A DNA stretch of 17,932 bases from an uncultured bacterium (lineage in GTDB: Bacteria > Bacillota_I > Bacilli_A > RF39 > UBA660): positions 1 through 17,932 of the forward strand of contig CASEAD010000037.1 in NCBI GenBank assembly GCA_949285775.1. Direction: 5' to 3'. Positions 1-7,423 of this stretch are shown piece after piece. The position numbers and the translations under genes are program-made. Every line of letters starts with the position of its first letter. Within the stretch, counting starts at the first letter, position 1. The notes below the pieces were generated by a model, which searched no databases, was not told the origin of the DNA, and was given only the letters and a program-made list of their open reading frames with translations.

Positions 1-629
1 AAGATAAATTAATGGTATTAATGTATGAAAATTTACCATTCTTTAACTTCTTTGGATTAATAGAAGGAATAGAAGCAGTAAATATACTACTTTATCAATT
101 AATATCGTTCCTAATAATCTTTGCCGCATTAATGTTTATCCTAAAAGTATTATTAGTAGTAACAGGATTAGTAGAACACTTATTAAAAATGACAATTTTC
201 TTAAGTATACCATCAAAAATATTAGGACTATTTGTTGGTGCACTAGAATATTATGTTTATATTTTTATAATTTTATATATTCTTAATATGCCAGTATTTA
301 ACTTAAACTTTGTCAACGAATCGCAATTTGGCAACAAAATATTAGAAAATACACCAATATTATCAAGTATAGTTGATGATACAGTAAATGTATATAGTGA
401 TGTATGGAATATTATAAAGAATAGAGATGAAAAAAGTAATAGTGAAGTAAATTCATTAGTTTTAGCAACCTTACTAGATAACAAACTAATATCTATAGAA
501 AGTGCTAAAAGACTAGTAGAATCAAATAAAATTCATATAGACGATCCAGATATTTTAGATAATTATGACGAAAACGATAGCTTTTACAAAGAATTGGAGG
601 AATTATATAATGAAAAATATAACCAATAA
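1..629 (+). CDS. cvpA: CvpA family membrane protein, 5' end missing
   Basis: The reading frame is open to the left edge of the window and the first ATG (base 12) has no ribosome binding site, so the true start very probably lies upstream. What is visible is a set of hydrophobic helices (about residues 30-55, 60-75 and 78-95 counted from base 12). They are followed by a hydrophilic, acidic C-terminal half of about 110 residues ending in a Glu/Tyr-rich tail. The segment with Pro-Ser-Lys-Ile-Leu-Gly followed by a long hydrophobic helix resembles the last membrane helices of CvpA (colicin V production) proteins, whose molecular function is poorly defined. Its position directly before trxA resembles the Bacillus cvpA/yshB-mutS2-trxA neighbourhood. 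The last 20 bases overlap trxA, which suggests translational coupling. The family call is moderate: membrane topology and context support it, but there is no diagnostic motif. Confidence 0.6.
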   Translation, partial: DKLMVLMYENLPFFNFFGLIEGIEAVNILLYQLISFLIIFAALMFILKVLLVVTGLVEHLLKMTIFLSIPSKILGLFVGALEYYVYIFIILYILNMPVFNLNFVNESQFGNKILENTPILSSIVDDTVNVYSDVWNIIKNRDEKSNSEVNSLVLATLLDNKLISIESAKRLVESNKIHIDDPDILDNYDENDSFYKELEELYNEKYNQ

Positions 630-900
630 AGAAGAATTTAATAATATTATTCAAAAAAGAGTATTAGTTGATTTTTACGCAGATTGGTGTGGACCTTGCA
701 AAATGTTAAGCCCACAAATAGAGAAAGTAACTGATGAAATAGAAGTTGCTAAAGTAAATGTCGACAAACTAGATGACCTTGCAAAAGAATATGGTGTTAT
801 GAGTATACCTTGTATAATACTATTTGATAAAGGTATTGAACAAAAAAGAAATATCGGGTTCATACCAGAATCAAAAATAAGAGAATTCATTAAACAGTGA
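610..900 (+). CDS. trxA: Thioredoxin
   Basis: This is a 96-residue cytosolic thiol-disulfide oxidoreductase. The active-site WCGPC motif lies at about residues 26-30 after the beta strand VLVDFYADW, and the cis-proline loop is present as SIPC. The start is ATG 610, because a GGAGG sits 9 bases upstream; an earlier in-frame ATG at 565 lies inside the preceding gene and lacks such a site. The gene overlaps the CvpA-like gene by 20 bases and is followed after 7 bases by the MscS gene, so the three look like one operon. At 96 residues it is slightly shorter than the usual 104-110. The residue after the cis-Pro is Cys where Thr is usual, giving a third cysteine near the active site. Assignment as thioredoxin is firm; whether it is the main housekeeping thioredoxin cannot be told. 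Confidence 0.93.
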   Translation: MKNITNKEEFNNIIQKRVLVDFYADWCGPCKMLSPQIEKVTDEIEVAKVNVDKLDDLAKEYGVMSIPCIILFDKGIEQKRNIGFIPESKIREFIKQ

Positions 901-907
901 TTTACCT

Positions 908-1720
908 ATGTTAGAATTAATTATAGAATTTATAACCTCAGAAAGAATATATTTACCTATTCTATACATTGCAATAGGAATACTCTTGTATAATATTATT
1001 GCCAAAACAATAACAAAAGTAAGCAAAATCAACATTAAAAACCATACCAGTAAAGGTTTAGAAAAACGCAAAACAACTGTAATAAGCTTAATAAATAATA
1101 TTATCAAATACGTAATAGCAATAATAATTATTATCATGATTTTAAACCTAAATGGCATAAATACAACAAGTATACTTGCATCTTTAGGAGTTGTAAGCTT
1201 AATAATAGGTTTAGCTTTTCAAGATATAATCAAAGATCTATTAGCGGGAATATTTCTTATCTTTGATAATGCCTATGCCGTAGGAGATTGGATAGAAATA
1301 AATGGTTTCAAAGGAGAAGTTATATCCTTTGGACTTAAAACCACTAAAATAAGAGCATACACTGGAGAAGTAAAAACACTAAATAATTCATCATTCACTG
1401 AAGTAATTAACTATAATTTAAGCAATACCAAATTTACAATCAACGTACCAGTAAACTATAATACAGATATTAATAATTTAGAAGAAATATTAAATAGTAT
1501 AACAGATGAAATAAAAAAAATTAAAAATGTTTATAACATAAACTTACAAGGTATAGATTCATTTGAAGCTTCTGCCATAATATACACCATCGAGATAGAA
1601 TGTGCTCCAAATACAAATATTGAAATAAAAAGAAAAGCCTTAAGATTAATAAAAGAAATATTAGACCAAAATAAAATAGACATTCCATATAACAAACTGG
1701 ATGTCCACATAGAGAAGTAG
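908..1720 (+). CDS. mscS: Small-conductance mechanosensitive channel (MscS family)
   Basis: A 270-residue MscS-type channel, which in this family opens under membrane tension to release solutes during osmotic downshock. An N-terminal helix (about residues 12-32) and a second (about 62-84) precede the pore-lining helix. The pore helix carries the family signature: ASLGVVSLIIGLAFQD at about 90-105, then LLAGIFLIFDNAYAVGDWIEI at about 110-130. The GDWIEI strand opens the cytoplasmic beta domain, and the C-terminal alpha/beta domain runs to the end. Length is close to the 286 residues of E. coli MscS. The start has no clear Shine-Dalgarno sequence and lies 7 bases after the trxA stop, so it probably relies on translational coupling. 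The family call is firm. Confidence 0.92.
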   Translation: MLELIIEFITSERIYLPILYIAIGILLYNIIAKTITKVSKINIKNHTSKGLEKRKTTVISLINNIIKYVIAIIIIIMILNLNGINTTSILASLGVVSLIIGLAFQDIIKDLLAGIFLIFDNAYAVGDWIEINGFKGEVISFGLKTTKIRAYTGEVKTLNNSSFTEVINYNLSNTKFTINVPVNYNTDINNLEEILNSITDEIKKIKNVYNINLQGIDSFEASAIIYTIEIECAPNTNIEIKRKALRLIKEILDQNKIDIPYNKLDVHIEK

Positions 1721-1729
1721 GGAGTTAGT

Positions 1730-2311
1730 ATGAATAAAATAAATTATTTTAAAAATGAAATTAATTATGTTAAAGATAGTAGTAGAAGAAAAGATTTAAG
1801 ACATTTAATAAGTCTATTACCAGAGTATTTCTTTGAAATACCAGCTTCATCTACCGGCAAATACCATCCAGACTTTGCCCAAGGTGAAGGTGGACTAGTT
1901 AGACACACAAAAGTTGCCGTAAGAATTGCTTATGAACTATTAAACAATAATACTGTAGGTGCCAAATTTACCGATAAAGACAAAGATTTAATAATTATGG
2001 CCTTAATATTACATGATGGCTTAAAATCAGGAATAGATCATGAAAAATATACTAGATTTGATCACCCCCTACTAGTATCACAACTCATTCAAGAACACGC
2101 AGATGAATTGTCAATGGACATAGATGATATCAGAAAAATGTGTTCCATGATTGAATCACATATGGGAGAATGGAATTACGACAAATACGCCAAAAAAGAA
2201 GTTTTACCAAAACCCAGAACAGCAGAACAAAGATTTGTACATATGTGTGATGCCCTAGCAAGCAAAAAATTCCTCGACGTAAAATTTGACAACTTAAATA
2301 TCAAAGGATAA
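1730..2311 (+). CDS. HD-domain metal-dependent phosphohydrolase
   Basis: A 193-residue cytosolic protein with the HD superfamily metal-binding pattern. His59 (in GGLVRHTK), His95-Asp96 (in ILHDGLKSG) and Asp174 (in HMCDALASKK) are the classic ligands; His112 and His144 are well placed to bind a second metal. Such proteins hydrolyse phosphate esters or nucleotides, but the substrate cannot be read from the sequence. There is no attached sensory or nucleic-acid-binding domain. GGGAG lies just upstream of the ATG, and the gene starts 9 bases after mscS, so it probably belongs to the same transcript. No terminator is visible after it; a promoter for ftsW lies in the following 84 bases. Similar stand-alone HD proteins occur in Gram-positive genomes and phages. 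Superfamily assignment is firm, function is open. Confidence 0.85.
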   Translation: MNKINYFKNEINYVKDSSRRKDLRHLISLLPEYFFEIPASSTGKYHPDFAQGEGGLVRHTKVAVRIAYELLNNNTVGAKFTDKDKDLIIMALILHDGLKSGIDHEKYTRFDHPLLVSQLIQEHADELSMDIDDIRKMCSMIESHMGEWNYDKYAKKEVLPKPRTAEQRFVHMCDALASKKFLDVKFDNLNIKG

Positions 2312-2345
2312 TGTCTAGTAAGTGTAAATATAAAAAAAATATGTA

Positions 2346-2374
2346 TTTAAAGTAAAAGTTATATGTTATATTAT
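2346..2374 (+). promoter_or_regulatory. Putative sigma-A promoter of ftsW
   Basis: TTTAAA (2346-2351) and TATTAT (2369-2374) are separated by 17 bases and lie about 20 bases before an AAAGGA ribosome binding site and the ftsW start. The -35 box is a weak match and the region is AT-rich, so this is a reasonable but unproven call. Confidence 0.45.
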
Positions 2375-2395
2375 ATAGTAAAGGATTGATAATAT

Positions 2396-3547
2396 ATGAG
2401 AAAAATATTTTCTAAAATGGATAAACCACTACTATTTATAACTATTGCTTTTTTTCTTTTTGGACTCCTTATGATCCTAAGTGCCTCCTCAATGGAGTCA
2501 TTAATGTACTACGAAAAAAATCCCTATTACTATTTCTACAGACAAGCAATCTTCTTGACATTAGGAATAATTATCTTTTTAATTATCATAAGAATTCCTA
2601 CTAAAGTATATCAAAAATTTTATTATCTATTTATGTTTATAATAATAATATGCTTAGGTGCACTATTCATTATAGGACACTCCGCTAAAGGAACACAAGG
2701 CTGGTTTGATCTAGGAGGATTATCTATCCAACCAAGTGAATTTGCCAAAATAGTAGTTATTATATTTTTAGCATGTTATTATGAAAAAAATAAACTAACA
2801 TTAGACAACCACAAAAGCCTTTTAAAACCATTAATCTATATATTTATAATCATATTGTTAGTAGCACTTCAACCAGATATTGGAACCGCTAGTATCATAG
2901 CCCTAATAAGTTTTTTCATGTTTTTTTCCTTACCAATGTCTAAAAAATATCGCTTTAAATATACCTCAATCGTAATAGTAGGTATAATCTTAGTCGCACT
3001 AATATTTATTATAACTAAAGGTAGCTTTTTAGAAAGCTATCAATTAAATAGATTTAACTTCCTAAACCCATGTGACAGATATCAAGAAGATTCCGGCTAC
3101 CAACTATGTAATAGTTTCATAGCCTTCAGCAACGGTGGCCTAACAGGACAAGGAATAGGTAAAAGTACCCAGAAATATCTATATCTTCCAGAATCCTATA
3201 CCGACTTCATCTTCCCAATTATAGTAGAAGAATGGGGCGTATTTATGGGAATTGTCATTATATTACTATACCTATTTATTATCTATCGCTTATATTCTAT
3301 TGCAAGACACGCTAATACTTTAGAAAATTCACTACTAGCATATGGCGTATGCATTTACATCTTTTCCCATGTAGTAATTAACTTAATTGGTGTTATGGGT
3401 ATAGGCCCTCTAACAGGAGTACCATTGCCATTTTTATCCTATGGAGGAAGTTACGCCATCTCCTTAATTATCTCCCTAGCATTAGCCCAAAGAGTATGTA
3501 TCGAAGAAAAAAATGACAAATTAAAGAAAAAGAAAAAACAAAAATAG
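2396..3547 (+). CDS. ftsW: SEDS peptidoglycan glycosyltransferase FtsW
   Basis: A 383-residue polytopic membrane protein of the SEDS family, which polymerises lipid II into glycan strands together with a class B penicillin-binding protein. Landmarks in order: LSASS in the first helix, GWFDLGGLSIQPSEFAK (102-118), QPDIGTA (159-165), and FNFLNP followed by SGYQ and GGLTGQGIGKSTQK (about 220-260). Next comes YLPESYTDFIFP with Asp270, the conserved acidic residue required for polymerase activity in this family. The protein ends with PLPFLSYGGS in the last helices. The GQG-x-G-x-S-x-QK form and short Lys-rich tail favour FtsW/SpoVE over RodA, but SpoVE cannot be excluded in a spore former. It has its own promoter and terminator and so seems monocistronic. 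Confidence 0.9.
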   Translation: MRKIFSKMDKPLLFITIAFFLFGLLMILSASSMESLMYYEKNPYYYFYRQAIFLTLGIIIFLIIIRIPTKVYQKFYYLFMFIIIICLGALFIIGHSAKGTQGWFDLGGLSIQPSEFAKIVVIIFLACYYEKNKLTLDNHKSLLKPLIYIFIIILLVALQPDIGTASIIALISFFMFFSLPMSKKYRFKYTSIVIVGIILVALIFIITKGSFLESYQLNRFNFLNPCDRYQEDSGYQLCNSFIAFSNGGLTGQGIGKSTQKYLYLPESYTDFIFPIIVEEWGVFMGIVIILLYLFIIYRLYSIARHANTLENSLLAYGVCIYIFSHVVINLIGVMGIGPLTGVPLPFLSYGGSYAISLIISLALAQRVCIEEKNDKLKKKKKQK

Positions 3548-3580
3548 AGATTTGCCCTACGACAATCTCTATTTTATTAT
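3546..3580. terminator. Bidirectional terminator between ftsW and the coat-protein gene
   Basis: AGAGATT (3546-3552) pairs with AATCTCT (3564-3570). Read on the + strand the stem is followed by ATTTTATT; read on the - strand it is followed by ATTTTTG. It lies between the converging stop codons of ftsW and the coat-protein gene and can serve both. Confidence 0.75.
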
Positions 3581-3588
3581 AATAATTA

Positions 3589-4014
3589 CTATACTCCTTC
3601 AACAAAAGCATCATCTAAACATCTAATCATACATAGACAATCTAAATTAACTGTAAAGAAAGAATTAGTAGCTGTATAAGTAGCTAAAGTAGTATCAGTA
3701 TTTACAACTAAAACTCTACAAGTAGCACAACAATCATCTAATTTTTCTAACCTAAATACAGAAGAAGTTGTTGTTTCAGTAGCACTCTTACTAATAGGCA
3801 TACCTATAGGTGTACTACCATCACAACACAAATATAATTGAATAGGCCTTGTATTACATACAGTAGGACAACATTGCTGACCTAAAAATCCACGATCACA
3901 TGTATCTAAGCAAGAATCAGAACGATTAGCACTTTGCTGAAGAATTAAAATAACTTTTAATATATCTGCGATACAATTATCGCATCTATTTCTATTTCTG
4001 TTTTCATTATCCAT
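3589..4014 (-). CDS. CotY/CotZ-like cysteine-rich spore coat protein
   Basis: A 141-residue protein with 15 cysteines, including pairs at 48-49, 63-64 and 95-96. The C-terminal half carries the arrangement typical of the CotZ/CotY/ExsY coat or exosporium crust proteins: VFRLEKLDDCCATCRVLVV (about 86-104) followed by FFTVNLDCLCMIRCL (about 119-133). These proteins build a disulfide-linked outer shell on the spore. The start is ATG 4014 because GGGGTGG lies just upstream; an in-frame ATG at 4041 has no such site. It is one of the few genes on the - strand and stands alone, with a mother-cell sigma-like promoter (4044-4072). The N-terminal Asn/Arg-rich segment is not conserved in the relatives I know. 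The family call is fairly sure; exact orthology to CotY or CotZ is not. Confidence 0.82.
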   Translation of the reverse strand: MDNENRNRNRCDNCIADILKVILILQQSANRSDSCLDTCDRGFLGQQCCPTVCNTRPIQLYLCCDGSTPIGMPISKSATETTTSSVFRLEKLDDCCATCRVLVVNTDTTLATYTATNSFFTVNLDCLCMIRCLDDAFVEGV

Positions 4015-4043
4015 TAAATCCACCCCTTTATATATTTTCAATA

Positions 4044-4072
4044 TAACTTATGACAATTTACAAAAAAAATGT
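4044..4072 (-). promoter_or_regulatory. Putative mother-cell (sigma-K/E type) promoter of the coat gene
   Basis: On the - strand CATAAGTTA (4044-4052) fits the sigma-K -10 consensus CATAnnnTA exactly, and an ACA (4070-4072) lies 17 bases upstream as a possible -35. Transcription would start about 20 bases before the coat-protein start codon. The consensus is from B. subtilis; the -10 alone could occur by chance in AT-rich DNA. Confidence 0.5.
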
Positions 4073-4088
4073 ATTATTTATACCTATT

Positions 4089-4117
4089 TAGACATTTTTA
4101 TTTTAAATTAATATTAT
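4089..4117 (+). promoter_or_regulatory. Putative sigma-A promoter of the AGCS transporter gene
   Basis: TAGACA (4089-4094) and TATTAT (4112-4117) with a 17-base spacer, directly before an AGGTGA ribosome binding site and the start at 4135. It is divergent to the coat-gene promoter. Confidence 0.55.
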
Positions 4118-4134
4118 ATTTTAATAGGTGACTT

Positions 4135-5421
4135 ATGAAAAATAAAACAATAAATTTAATATTTATAATTCTCATACTATCCATGATACCAGTAAAAATG
4201 CTAAGTCATAACTATTTCCAAATATATAATAACCTTCTTTGGACCATCGTAATTATTGTCGTAACCTTAACTAGCATTTATTTTACCTTTAAATTAAAAT
4301 TTATTCAACTAAATATAAAAAAACTTATAAGTAGTTTTAAAAATAGCAATTTTGACTCCCTGTGTGTATCACTTGGAGCAAAAATAGGAGTAGGATCAAT
4401 AGCAGGAATCGCTCTAGCTATTTATATAGCAGGACCAGGTGTAATATTTTGGCTTTGGATAAGTAGTATCCTTTTTTCTATCCTAACATACTGTGAAAGT
4501 TATTTAGGTGTAATATACCAAAAAGGACCATTTAATTATATAAAAAAAGGATTAAAAAATGAAGGCTTATCTCTAATATACGCTATAGTATTAATATTAT
4601 CTTATGTCATAGGATTTATAGGAATTCAAGCCAATACAGTAGTTAAATCAATCCATCAAATTATAAATATCTCCCCCATAATAATAACTATCTTTCTCGT
4701 TATAGTTATTAGCCTTACAATATTTAAAAGTATAAATAAAGTATTAAAATTTATAACTAAAATAGTACCAATTATGTGTATATTATATCTATTACTAGGA
4801 GGAATAATAATAATATTTAATATAGAAAAAATACCAAATATCATCTCTCAAATAATAAACGATGCTCTAACACTAAAAACAAGCCTAATAAGTATAATCA
4901 TAATAGGAATACAAAAAAGCATATTTGCTACAGAATCAGGTATAGGAACAACTAGTATTGCTAGTGCTATAAAAAAAGAAAATCCCCAAAAAGAATCATT
5001 ATTTCAAGTATCAGGCGTCTACTTCACATCTCTAATCATATGTACCATAACAGCATTTATTATTCTAACTAACAACTATCAATTACATATAGAAAATATA
5101 AATGGAATAGAATTAGTGATGAATATATTTAACAAGAATCTAGGAATAATAGGTAATATAAGTCTATTAATTATTATTTTCCTTTTTGCACTCTCAACAA
5201 TAATAAGTGGCTATTACTATGGCATAAATATATTAGAATTTATCTATAAAAATATAACTAACACCCAAATAACTATCTTTAAAATATTACTAGTAATAAT
5301 TATCTTCACAGGAGGTATCATAAACTCTAGTTTTCTTTGGGGAATAATAGACTCCTTTATTTTATATTTACTACTAATAAATATCTATGCCATAATAAAA
5401 TTAAGAAATAAAATAAAATAA
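4135..5421 (+). CDS. AGCS-family (sodium:alanine/glycine) symporter, divergent
   Basis: A 428-residue membrane protein with about 10-11 hydrophobic segments. Two landmarks fit the alanine-or-glycine:cation symporter family. LGAKIGVGSIAGIALAIYIA (80-99) with the following GPG-x-x-FWLW (100-108) matches the family's GTGNIxGVA...GPGAxFWMW block. FATESGIGTTSIASA (264-278) followed by NP matches FSNEAGxGSAPxAxA. The protein is somewhat shorter than usual (450-480) and departs from the consensus at several places: GVGSI for GTGNI, Gln-Lys for the usual Arg-Gly before the second motif, and TES for NEA. Substrate and coupling ion are therefore uncertain. It would normally import a small amino acid with Na+ across the cytoplasmic membrane. 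It is monocistronic by context, with AGGTGA eight bases before the ATG. Confidence 0.82.
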   Translation: MKNKTINLIFIILILSMIPVKMLSHNYFQIYNNLLWTIVIIVVTLTSIYFTFKLKFIQLNIKKLISSFKNSNFDSLCVSLGAKIGVGSIAGIALAIYIAGPGVIFWLWISSILFSILTYCESYLGVIYQKGPFNYIKKGLKNEGLSLIYAIVLILSYVIGFIGIQANTVVKSIHQIINISPIIITIFLVIVISLTIFKSINKVLKFITKIVPIMCILYLLLGGIIIIFNIEKIPNIISQIINDALTLKTSLISIIIIGIQKSIFATESGIGTTSIASAIKKENPQKESLFQVSGVYFTSLIICTITAFIILTNNYQLHIENINGIELVMNIFNKNLGIIGNISLLIIIFLFALSTIISGYYYGINILEFIYKNITNTQITIFKILLVIIIFTGGIINSSFLWGIIDSFILYLLLINIYAIIKLRNKIK

Positions 5422-5465
5422 CTACCCTTTCATTAGTATTTACGCCATTTTTATAATAAAAACGC

Positions 5466-5494
5466 TTGTTTAATTAAAAAAATAATGATATAAT
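5466..5494 (+). promoter_or_regulatory. Sigma-A promoter of rpsU-yqeY
   Basis: TTGTTT (5466-5471), a 17-base spacer and a perfect TATAAT (5489-5494) lie about 30 bases before the rpsU start and its GGGAGGG ribosome binding site. Confidence 0.75.
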
Positions 5495-5524
5495 CTAATT
5501 GCTACAAGGAAGGGAGGGATATAA

Positions 5525-5740
5525 ATGTCAGTAAATGTTAATGTAAGAAACAATAATGTAGATGGAGCCTTAAGAGCACTAAGAACTCAAGCTGCCCCAA
5601 CCCTTTCTGCTGTAAGAGAAAAGAAAGCTTATAAAAAACCTGGAGTAAGAAGAAGAGAAGAAAAAAAGCAAAATACTATTAATTCAATAAGAAGTAATAA
5701 AAAAAATAACAGAAGAAATGACTATAAAAAATATAATTAA
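5525..5740 (+). CDS. rpsU: 30S ribosomal protein S21
   Basis: A 71-residue basic protein. Residues 1-45 fit S21: a short N-terminal strand with VNVNVRNNN, a helix with VDGALRALRTQ, then LSAVREKKAYKKPGVRRREE, where the Arg-Glu-x-x-x-Tyr-x-Lys-Pro series is the S21 hallmark. S21 sits on the small-subunit platform near the anti-Shine-Dalgarno end of 16S rRNA and assists mRNA recruitment. The sequence is diverged from the usual RRFKR and KTGxLxEVRKREFYEKPS pattern and carries a longer Asn/Lys/Arg tail. The next gene, yqeY, starts 14 bases downstream, the standard rpsU-yqeY order, which supports the call. Confidence 0.87.
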   Translation: MSVNVNVRNNNVDGALRALRTQAAPTLSAVREKKAYKKPGVRRREEKKQNTINSIRSNKKNNRRNDYKKYN

Positions 5741-5754
5741 AGGAAAGTGTTATT

Positions 5755-6204
5755 ATGAATTTAACAGAAAAAATTAATGAAGATATAAAAAACGCTATGA
5801 AAAATAAAGAACAATTTAAATTGGGAACTATTAGAGGAATTAAAAGCGCTATTCAACTAGCAACTATCGAAAAAAAACACGACTTATCTGATGAAGATGT
5901 AATTGATATTATCTCAAAACAAATAAAAATGCGAAAAGATTCCATAGCGGAATTTCAAAAAGCCGGTAGAGAAGACTTAGTAAAACAACACGAAGAAGAA
6001 ATAAATATCTTAAATGAATATATGCCTACTCAGTTATCAACAGAAGAAGTGGAAAAAATAATTGAAGAAGCATTCAATAAAATCAAACCAACTTCTATGA
6101 AAGATATGGGTACAATAATGAAAACTATAAATCCTCAAGTAAGAGGAAAATATGATATGAAAGAAATAAGCAATATTATTAAAAATAAACTTAATAATCT
6201 ATAA
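5755..6204 (+). CDS. yqeY: YqeY/GatB-like domain protein
   Basis: A 149-residue cytosolic protein of the YqeY family, which shares the helical tRNA-binding tail domain of the GatB amidotransferase subunit. The characteristic series is present: an N-terminal LTEKINEDIKNAMKNKEQ with the TIRGIKSAI helix (residues 25-33), a central KQIKMRKDSIAEFQKAGRED (about 62-81), EINILNEYMPTQLS (about 86-99), and a C-terminal MGTIMKTINPQVRGKYDMKE (about 118-137). Family members are linked to tRNA metabolism by homology only; no enzymatic activity is established. It forms an operon with rpsU and is followed by a good terminator. AAAGGAAAG precedes the ATG. Length is typical (about 148). Confidence 0.93.
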   Translation: MNLTEKINEDIKNAMKNKEQFKLGTIRGIKSAIQLATIEKKHDLSDEDVIDIISKQIKMRKDSIAEFQKAGREDLVKQHEEEINILNEYMPTQLSTEEVEKIIEEAFNKIKPTSMKDMGTIMKTINPQVRGKYDMKEISNIIKNKLNNL

Positions 6205-6205
6205 T

Positions 6206-6244
6206 AAAAGATTAAAGATAGTAGAACAACTAATCTTTTTTCTT
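6206..6244 (+). terminator. Terminator of rpsU-yqeY
   Basis: AAAAGATTA (6206-6214) pairs with TAATCTTTT (6231-6239) around a 16-base loop, followed by more T residues. It begins one base after the yqeY stop codon. Confidence 0.8.
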
Positions 6245-6346
6245 TTACTAATAATAACCCTTAAACAATAAGTAAATTTGTAAACTAAACGTATAAATAC
6301 CTTTTATTTCATTTCATTTTATATTATACTTAATTATGGTGATAAT

Positions 6347-7399
6347 ATGAAAGATAAGCCTCCCATGATCCACAGTGTATCAACTATGGAAGATATAGAA
6401 CAATTAAAAAAATTACCTAATGTTAAATATATAAATTTAGATATAACTAATCCCAATTTAGAAGTAATATATTACTTAATTGATAATGGCCAAAATTATT
6501 CCTATTCCGATATGATAGATGGTAAAAATGGCTATATTTATGTTTCATATGATATTTTTAGACAAAGTGAATTATTTATATTAGACATAATTAATAATGT
6601 TGACCCTAACTTTACACAATTAGAAATAGCAAAATATCTATATATTCAAATAGGAAAAAATCTAGGTTATGATATAAACATTCTTCCAGATAAAAACGAA
6701 ACTTTCAATTTATCAACAATAAGTACTATTAATAATATATGGGGTTGTGTTTATAATACCAAAGGAACAAATATTTCATTTACTAAACTATACTTGTATT
6801 TATGTAAACTAGCCCAAATTGATTGCAAATTAATAACTGTAAGTAAACTAGGATATTTAAAAAATATACTAACAATAGATAACAATAATATAATAGTAGA
6901 TATTACCCAAGATATACCATTCATTCAAAGTAGCTTTCAAACAAGAAACTTTTTAGGATATAACGATGATATAGAACTAGACAAAAAAATAGGATATATC
7001 AAAGATAATTATAGCGAATTTCGCTTACAAACAGCACTTAGAAATATTGACTATAGCAAAGAAAACTTTTTCAAGGAAATACTTTTAAAAACTCAAGATA
7101 TAATAAATGCATCTGAGGTAAAGCCAATAGAACTAGGAACAATTTATAGCATTATATTTTCTAAATATTGTCCAAACTACGACGTATCAATTAACAATTT
7201 ATTTATAAATGATATCTATAATAATAAAGAACATTTCATTCTAATAAGTTATGACAACAAATTCTATAGTTATAATTATAATAAAAATAGTTTCGTTGAA
7301 ATATCTTATGAAGAGATAAATAAAAACCTAAAAAACAAAAAGATAGGTATTTATTTAAATGAAAAAATACCTATGATAAACCAAAAACTATCTAATTAG
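6347..7399 (+). CDS. Transglutaminase-fold-like protein lacking catalytic residues
   Basis: A 350-residue soluble protein with no signal peptide or membrane segment. Residues 90-190 follow the layout of transglutaminase-like domains. A helix TQLEIAKYLYIQIGKNLGYD (90-109) comes first. KGTNISFTKLYLYLCKLAQI (139-158) lines up with the family's GxCxGYAxLFxYLLxLAGI, with Asn142 where the catalytic Cys should be. GYLKNILTIDNN (169-180) and IIVDITQD (182-189) line up with GHAWNxVxIDGKWYxVDVT in equal spacing, with Tyr170 for His, Lys172 for Trp, and Asp185 kept. The triad is thus broken at two of three positions. The N-terminal 85 residues and C-terminal 150 residues are not recognised. A GGTGATA ribosome binding site precedes the ATG, and the next gene, pcrA, begins 24 bases downstream. 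The fold call is inference from spacing, without a profile search. Confidence 0.5.
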   Translation: MKDKPPMIHSVSTMEDIEQLKKLPNVKYINLDITNPNLEVIYYLIDNGQNYSYSDMIDGKNGYIYVSYDIFRQSELFILDIINNVDPNFTQLEIAKYLYIQIGKNLGYDINILPDKNETFNLSTISTINNIWGCVYNTKGTNISFTKLYLYLCKLAQIDCKLITVSKLGYLKNILTIDNNNIIVDITQDIPFIQSSFQTRNFLGYNDDIELDKKIGYIKDNYSEFRLQTALRNIDYSKENFFKEILLKTQDIINASEVKPIELGTIYSIIFSKYCPNYDVSINNLFINDIYNNKEHFILISYDNKFYSYNYNKNSFVEISYEEINKNLKNKKIGIYLNEKIPMINQKLSN

Positions 7400-7423
7400 C
7401 TTTATTATGAGAGGAGGAATACT

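Noticed and set aside
871..1158. A hydrophobic 95-codon open frame on the - strand
   Set aside because: It is antisense to the first helices of the MscS channel; the hydrophobicity comes from ATA/ATT-rich codons read backwards.
4121..4137. AGGTGACTTATG shared with the start of the RodZ-like gene at 17890-17901 as a possible repeat element
   Set aside because: It is just a ribosome binding site plus start codon; the flanks are unrelated.
6301..6346. A promoter for the transglutaminase-like gene
   Set aside because: A TATTAT is present, but no -35 box fits at 16-18 bases in this T-rich stretch, so I did not list it as a feature.
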